Shown here piece after piece: positions 5,976 through 10,177 of a stretch of DNA of 10,177 nt. How positions within the stretch are numbered: the first letter of the stretch is position 1; every line of letters begins with the position of its first letter. Source of the stretch: Pseudomonadota bacterium. Its GTDB lineage: Bacteria > Myxococcota_A > Polyangia > Haliangiales > Haliangiaceae. Made by a program: the position numbers and the translations under genes. The stretch covers positions 1 to 10,177 of the forward strand of contig JAEWJO010000160.1 in the NCBI GenBank assembly GCA_023386455.1. The letters are read 5' to 3'. The notes beneath the pieces are model-generated. The model was not told where the DNA came from. It searched no databases and saw only the letters and a list, made by a program, of their open reading frames with translations.

Positions 5976-6403
5976 CGTTGCACGTCGCATTTCGCATCGG
6001 CACCGCCGACTACGTCATTCCGGCGGAGGACGTCCTCCACCTCGAGTCGTTCACCGAGGCGACCCACGTGCCCGGTGCCCCGTCGTTCGTCGCCGGTCTC
6101 GTCCAGGTGCGCGGCCGACTGGTGCCGGTCGTCAACGTGCGAACGCGGTTTGGTCTCCCCGACCTCGAGCAATCGCTCGACTCGCGCGTCATCGTCGTCA
6201 AGGTCGGTGCGCGCGTCGCGGGCCTGCTCGTCGACAGCGCGCGCGAGGTCGTCAAGATCGATCCTGCCAGCTACGAACCTCCGCCCGAGCTCGTCGGTAG
6301 CCAGTCCGCCGGCTTCGTCAAGGCGGTCACCACCGTTGCCAAGCGTCTGATGCTCGTCGTCGACGTGCCCCGTGTCATCGGAGAGGAAGTGCCCCATGCG
6401 TAA
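5972..6403 (+). CDS. cheW: Chemotaxis adaptor protein CheW
   Basis: This 143-residue soluble adaptor couples the receptor hairpin tip to the regulatory domain of CheA. It is a single CheW domain. The N-terminal strand holds FRIGTADYVIPAEDVLHLE, followed by VPGAPSFVAGLVQVRG with the conserved Arg47 and by VPVVNVRTRFGLP (51-63). A VGARVAGLLVDSAREVVKI strand pair comes next. ATG 5972 overlaps the cheA TGA, and AGGGAGG (5961-5967) lies 4 nt upstream, the strongest ribosome binding site in the operon. The gene ends by overlapping the receptor ATG by 8 nt. No other domain is fused to it. Confidence 0.94.
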   Translation: MTLHVAFRIGTADYVIPAEDVLHLESFTEATHVPGAPSFVAGLVQVRGRLVPVVNVRTRFGLPDLEQSLDSRVIVVKVGARVAGLLVDSAREVVKIDPASYEPPPELVGSQSAGFVKAVTTVAKRLMLVVDVPRVIGEEVPHA

Positions 6404-8903
6404 CGAGAACGAGAAGTCGGTTCGCCAGGTCGACGCGGTCGCCCAGTCGCTTCGCCGCACGGCAGAGCGAGCAGAACAGATCGAGCAGGCCGCGGTTCGC
6501 CTCGCGGCCGGTGGCAACGAGCACGCGGCAAGCGTCGACCAGACGCGCACCTCCATCGAGTCGATCGTCGCGAGCATCGAGGAGACCGCATCTGCCGCCG
6601 AGGAGCTGACCCGCTCGCAGGCAGGCGTCGCCGGTTCGTCGAAGGACCTCTCGGCCGCGCTCGAAGGCAGCGCCGCCGCGATCACGGAGGTCGCGTCGTC
6701 CGTCGCCGGCGTTCGCAAGGACGCCGACTCGCTCGCGGCGTCGGCCGACTCGACCGCGAGCACGCTGGAAGAGACCGCGCGCTCGATCAAGGGCACGGCG
6801 GCCAACGCCGTCGAGCTCGCGAGCGCGAGCGAACAGCTCGCCGCCGCCGCGACGGAGATGACCGCGAGCGTGAACGATGCCGCGGCGCGCGGCGCCGAGA
6901 ACGCGACGATGATCGAGGAGGTCGCGGCGACGACCGAACAGATGACGGTCGGTCTCGGCAAGATCGCCGGCGACGCGAGACAGGTCGGCGACCGCGTCGG
7001 CTCGATCGCGGGTGCGCTCGCGACGACGACGACTGCGCTCGAGGGCGTCGGTCGCGACGCGACCGAGTCGGCCGCCGCGATCGAGGAGACATCGGCGACC
7101 GCCGAGGAGCTGGCGCGGTCGGTCCGCGGCGTCTCCGAGCTCGCCCAGGGCCTCGAGGCGAGCGCGACCGATACCGCGAGCACGGTCACCGAGATCGCCG
7201 CGTCGGTCGAGGAGGTCGCCGCGACCGCCGAGAAGAACGCGGCCGTCGTCGACAGCAACGCCGCCGCGATCGAGCAGGTCGCACGGGCCGCGTCGACGGT
7301 CGGCCAGTCGGCCTCCCAGGTCGCCAGCCTCGCGACCTCGACCGCGACCGCGAGCCAGCAGCTCGAGCAGTCGACGCGCAAGATCGTCACGCTCGTCGAT
7401 TCGACGCGCTCGACCTCGGAGCGGGTGAGCGCATCGGCGCAGACCGGTGCGGCGAACGTGTCGAAGTCGATCGCCGGGCTCGCAAAGATCCGCGAGGCGA
7501 TGAGCGAGGGATCGCTCGTCATGAAGGACATGGGCAAGCGCGCCGAGGAGATCGGCGACATCGTCCAGGCGATCAACCTGATCGCGGACCGGACGAACTT
7601 GCTGTCGCTGAACGCGAGCATCGAGGCGGCGCGAGCCGGCGAGCACGGCCGCGGGTTCGCGGTGATCGCCGAGGAGATCCGCGCGCTCGCCGAGCGGGCG
7701 GCGACCGCCGCCGGCGACGTCGCCAAGATCGTGCGGGGTCTGCAGTCGACCGCGCGCGAGGCCGTGACGTCGAATGCCGACGCCCAGCGGCTGGCCGACG
7801 AAGGCGCGCAGCTCGGCGAGGAGGCGCGGGCGGGTCTGCACGCGATCCTCGATGGCGTGTCGGCGGTCGACCGCTCGATCCGTGACATCAGCACCGCGAG
7901 CAACGAGCAGGCGCAGGCCGTCCAGACCGTCGTCCAGGCGACGGCGCGGCTGACCGACGAGAGCCGCTCGATCGCCCGCGCGGGCGAGGAGCAGTCCCAG
8001 GCGACGCAGAGCCTCGCGCGCAGCGCTTCCGAGATGCGAACGATGGCGAAGCAGACCCGCGACGCGACGTCGGAGCAGGCGCGTGCCCTGCGGACGCTCG
8101 TCAAGGCCAACGGCACGCTCGCCGAGAACGTGCAGAAGGTGAGTCGCGCGACCGCCGAGCAGGCGACCGCCGCGCAGCAGATGGCGCGCGCTGCGTCGCA
8201 GATGCGCTCGCTGACCTCGCGCACCACGACCGCGCTCAACGACCAGCTGAAGAGCATCGCGACGATGACCGCGCAGGCGCAAGACGTCGCGGCCGCAACG
8301 CAACGCTCGGTGACCGCGCTCGCCGAGCAGGCGCGCGGTGGCAGCGAGATCTCGCGGGCGATGGACATGGCTCGCAAGCAGGCCGTCCAGAACGCGCGCG
8401 CGATCAGCGAGCAGGCCCGCGCCGCGAAGGAGGTCGAGACCGCGTCGCGCGAGGTCGCACGCCTCGCCGCGGAGGTGACCACGTCGACGAACGAACAGGC
8501 GAAGGCGGTCGGCTCGCTCGTCAAGGATGGCGAGGACGTCCGCCGGATCGCGCGCCAGACCGCGCGCGCGGTCGCCGAGCAGTCCGAGGCCCTGACCGCG
8601 CTCGCGACGTCGAGTGCCAGGCAGACCACGAGCGTCCAGACGATCGCGCGCGCGACCGCCGAGCAAGCGTCCGCGGTCGAAGAGATCGCCGTGGGAATGC
8701 GCGATGTCCGGGTACGGACCCGCGAGATTGCCGCGGCGCTCGGCGAACAGGTGAAGACGTCGACGGCTTCAGCCGCGGACGTCGCGTTGATCGCGCAGGA
8801 GATCGCCGGCATGCGGCGCGCGAACACGGAACAGGCCGACCAGATCGCGATGCTCGGCGCGCGCAATGGCACGGCCATCGAGGAGCCCCTTGAGTCGTCG
8901 TAA
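6396..8903 (+). CDS. Giant soluble methyl-accepting chemotaxis-type receptor, 835 aa
   Basis: This receptor should control CheA through CheW. It has no signal peptide, membrane segment, HAMP or recognisable sensor domain; almost all of it is Ala/Ser/Thr/Glu-rich coiled coil. The signalling tip is clear at residues 386-434, with TNLLSLNASIEAARAGEHG carrying Glu410, nearly the midpoint. The N-terminal arm repeats an [ILV]xE[TVMI] motif (IEET, ITEV, LEET, IEEV and others) at spacings that are all multiples of 7 from residue 61 to 292. The C-terminal arm has the usual SNEQ motif at 503-505 and then eleven exact 28-residue units. Several Glu/Gln pairs flanked by small residues resemble methylation sites. 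ATG 6396 has GAGAGGAAG (6381-6389) upstream; an earlier in-frame GTG at 6372 has no such site. If one hairpin, it would be far longer than ordinary receptors. It may sense through a partner, perhaps the HEAT protein encoded next. Confidence 0.93.
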   Translation: MRNENEKSVRQVDAVAQSLRRTAERAEQIEQAAVRLAAGGNEHAASVDQTRTSIESIVASIEETASAAEELTRSQAGVAGSSKDLSAALEGSAAAITEVASSVAGVRKDADSLAASADSTASTLEETARSIKGTAANAVELASASEQLAAAATEMTASVNDAAARGAENATMIEEVAATTEQMTVGLGKIAGDARQVGDRVGSIAGALATTTTALEGVGRDATESAAAIEETSATAEELARSVRGVSELAQGLEASATDTASTVTEIAASVEEVAATAEKNAAVVDSNAAAIEQVARAASTVGQSASQVASLATSTATASQQLEQSTRKIVTLVDSTRSTSERVSASAQTGAANVSKSIAGLAKIREAMSEGSLVMKDMGKRAEEIGDIVQAINLIADRTNLLSLNASIEAARAGEHGRGFAVIAEEIRALAERAATAAGDVAKIVRGLQSTAREAVTSNADAQRLADEGAQLGEEARAGLHAILDGVSAVDRSIRDISTASNEQAQAVQTVVQATARLTDESRSIARAGEEQSQATQSLARSASEMRTMAKQTRDATSEQARALRTLVKANGTLAENVQKVSRATAEQATAAQQMARAASQMRSLTSRTTTALNDQLKSIATMTAQAQDVAAATQRSVTALAEQARGGSEISRAMDMARKQAVQNARAISEQARAAKEVETASREVARLAAEVTTSTNEQAKAVGSLVKDGEDVRRIARQTARAVAEQSEALTALATSSARQTTSVQTIARATAEQASAVEEIAVGMRDVRVRTREIAAALGEQVKTSTASAADVALIAQEIAGMRRANTEQADQIAMLGARNGTAIEEPLESS
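7905..8828 (+). repeat. Eleven 84-bp coding units (28-residue protein repeats) in the receptor gene
   Basis: A Glu-Gln pair (Asp-Gln in the fifth) starts at codons 7905, 7989, 8073, 8157, 8241, 8325, 8409, 8493, 8577, 8661 and 8745, with a twelfth at 8829. Each step is exactly 84 bp (residues 504, 532 and so on to 812). Within units, position 5 is Ala in eight of eleven, position 9 is hydrophobic in ten, position 26 is Ala in ten, and position 25 is Arg in six. The units are diverged in DNA sequence, so this is an old, length-constrained repeat and not a recent expansion. Confidence 0.85.
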
Positions 8904-10177
8904 TCTCGCCATCACCGAGGCCGAACGCGCGAGGATCGACCAGGTCGATCGCCTCCTGGCGCTCGGCGCACGCGGCACGCGCGCCCTGATCGGCTCGCTC
9001 TCCGATCCGAGCTGGACGGTCCGCCGCCACGTCGTCGCGGCGCTCGCCGCGCTCGGCAACGATGCGGCCCAGCCGCTGAGTGCCTGGCTGCGCGACGCGA
9101 GGACCGACGAGAACGCGATCGCGGCCGCGGTCGATGCGCTATCGGCCTCGACCGGCGACCAGGTCACCGAGCTCGTGCTCGCGCTGGTCGACCACGGAAA
9201 CCCTGCCGTCGTCGCCGACGCCGCGATGATCCTCGGCCGCCGCCACGCACATGCGGCCACGCCGGTGCTCGCGCAGCTCGTCCGTCATGAAGACGATAAC
9301 GTCGCCGTCGCTGCCATCGAGGCGCTCGGCACGATCGGCGGAACCGCCGCGGTCGAGGCGCTGATCGGCGTCGTCGAGAGCCGCGCGTTCTTTCGCACCT
9401 ACCCGGCGATCCAGGTGCTCTCTCGCACCGGCGATCCGCGGGCGATTCCTGCGCTCGCGTCGCTGCTCGCCGACGAGACCTACCGGATCGAGGTCGTCCG
9501 CGCGCTCGGCCGCACCGGCCTCGTCCAGGCGATCGACCCGATCGTGTCGCTACTCGACAAGCCGAGCGATGCCGTCCTCCGCCTCGTCGCGGTGTCGCTC
9601 GCCGAGCTGATCGCGCGCGCGGACTTCGCAGGTGCCGAGGCACCGGTGTCGGCCGCCCTCCGCGCGAGGCTGTCGCCGTGGGTCGGCAAGCTCGCGACGA
9701 CGCTGCGCACCGCGGACCCGCACGAGCGGACCGCGATCGCGACCGTGCTCGGCCGGTCCGGCGACGTCAGCGTCCTCCCGGCGATCACCGCGATGCTCGA
9801 GGACACCGAGACCGCACCGGCCGCCAACGATGCGCTCCAGTTCCTCGGCCGCTCCGCCGACGACGCGATGCTCGCCGCGCTCGTGACGCACGACCCCGTG
9901 CGCCGCGCCGCGATCCTGCCGATCCTCCATCACCCGAACGCTGCCCCCGTGGTGCGATCGCTCCTCGACGACGAGGATGTCGAGGTGCGCGCCCGCGCGT
10001 GCGAGGCGCTCGCCCGGCTGCGCGACACGTCGAGCGTGCCGCGCCTGTTCGAGGCGCTCGCCGATCCGAGCCCGCGCGTCGCGCACGCCGCGGTCGCCGC
10101 GATCCTCGCGCTCGGCACCGCCGAGACCGAGCTGCTCGCGCTCGCCGCGGCACACTCGGACCAGCCGGCGGTTCGCC
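8890..10177 (+). CDS. HEAT-repeat protein, 3' end outside window (429 codons seen)
   Basis: The open frame runs from TTG 8890 to the window edge without a stop. The start is supported by GAGGAG (8880-8885), 4 nt upstream, and by a 14-nt overlap with the receptor gene, the same packing as the rest of the operon. The protein is a chain of helical pairs of about 30 residues. The first (about 31-57) reads SLSDPSWTVRRHVVAALAAL, and a late one (about 387-411) reads ALADPSPRVAHAAVAAILAL. DP, VR, AL and LG recur at the positions typical of HEAT / PBS-lyase HEAT-like repeats. There is no signal peptide, membrane segment or catalytic motif. Such proteins usually act as protein-binding scaffolds; a role in receptor localisation or sensing is inferred from the coupling to the receptor gene. 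From memory, a HEAT-like protein (Cpc7) also occurs in the Myxococcus xanthus che7 cluster. Confidence 0.9.
   Translation, partial: MSRRNLAITEAERARIDQVDRLLALGARGTRALIGSLSDPSWTVRRHVVAALAALGNDAAQPLSAWLRDARTDENAIAAAVDALSASTGDQVTELVLALVDHGNPAVVADAAMILGRRHAHAATPVLAQLVRHEDDNVAVAAIEALGTIGGTAAVEALIGVVESRAFFRTYPAIQVLSRTGDPRAIPALASLLADETYRIEVVRALGRTGLVQAIDPIVSLLDKPSDAVLRLVAVSLAELIARADFAGAEAPVSAALRARLSPWVGKLATTLRTADPHERTAIATVLGRSGDVSVLPAITAMLEDTETAPAANDALQFLGRSADDAMLAALVTHDPVRRAAILPILHHPNAAPVVRSLLDDEDVEVRARACEALARLRDTSSVPRLFEALADPSPRVAHAAVAAILALGTAETELLALAAAHSDQPAVR

Noticed and set aside
7905..8828. Recent tandem duplication or minisatellite in the receptor gene
   Set aside because: The 84-bp units share only a few fixed codon positions and differ widely in DNA sequence, so the repeat is ancient and held at protein level.
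5735..8878. A 1047-codon open frame on the - strand, antisense to cheA, cheW and the receptor gene
   Set aside because: It mirrors the codon periodicity of the + strand genes, its translation is Ala/Ser/Arg-rich low-complexity with no domain, and the + strand genes are unmistakable.

Overview
The window is very GC-rich with a strong preference for C/G at third codon positions. The gene style points to Myxococcota (Haliangiales/Kofleriaceae or a similar lineage): a soluble giant chemoreceptor, a HEAT-repeat protein inside a che operon, small double-glycine-leader peptides, and GTG/TTG starts. That assignment is an inference from gene content; there is no rRNA or marker phylogeny here. All confidently called genes are on the + strand; only a very short putative 5' fragment at the left edge is on the - strand.

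Layout. (1) 1-198: a possible divergent gene start on the - strand and a short upstream region with an inverted repeat. (2) 199-734: two adjacent genes for 88-residue paralogous peptides with short GG/GA-type leaders and two cysteines each. A composite stem-loop followed by TTTT comes next (739-813), and its 3' arm can also pair with a third arm at 827-836. (3) 937-1113: a 58-residue helical protein of unknown function. (4) 1249-3458: gap and pgk, a glycolytic pair separated by 2 nt. (5) 3589-10177: a tightly packed chemosensory operon, cheY-cheA-cheW-mcp-HEAT repeat protein, in which each start overlaps the previous stop. The last gene runs off the right edge.

How the genes work together. 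Gap and Pgk catalyse consecutive steps of lower glycolysis. In the chemosensory operon, the soluble MCP-like receptor should dock through CheW to CheA, which phosphorylates the stand-alone CheY-like regulator. The HEAT protein, translationally coupled to the receptor gene, may be a scaffold or partner. No cheR, cheB or cheD lies in the window, so adaptation genes are either beyond the right edge or absent.

Most notable observations: the receptor has no sensor domain or membrane segment. Its signalling tip sits almost exactly mid-protein, and its C-terminal arm is built from eleven uninterrupted 28-residue units, each opening with Glu/Asp-Gln. The tandem Cys-containing peptide pair is the best candidate for an undescribed secreted system.
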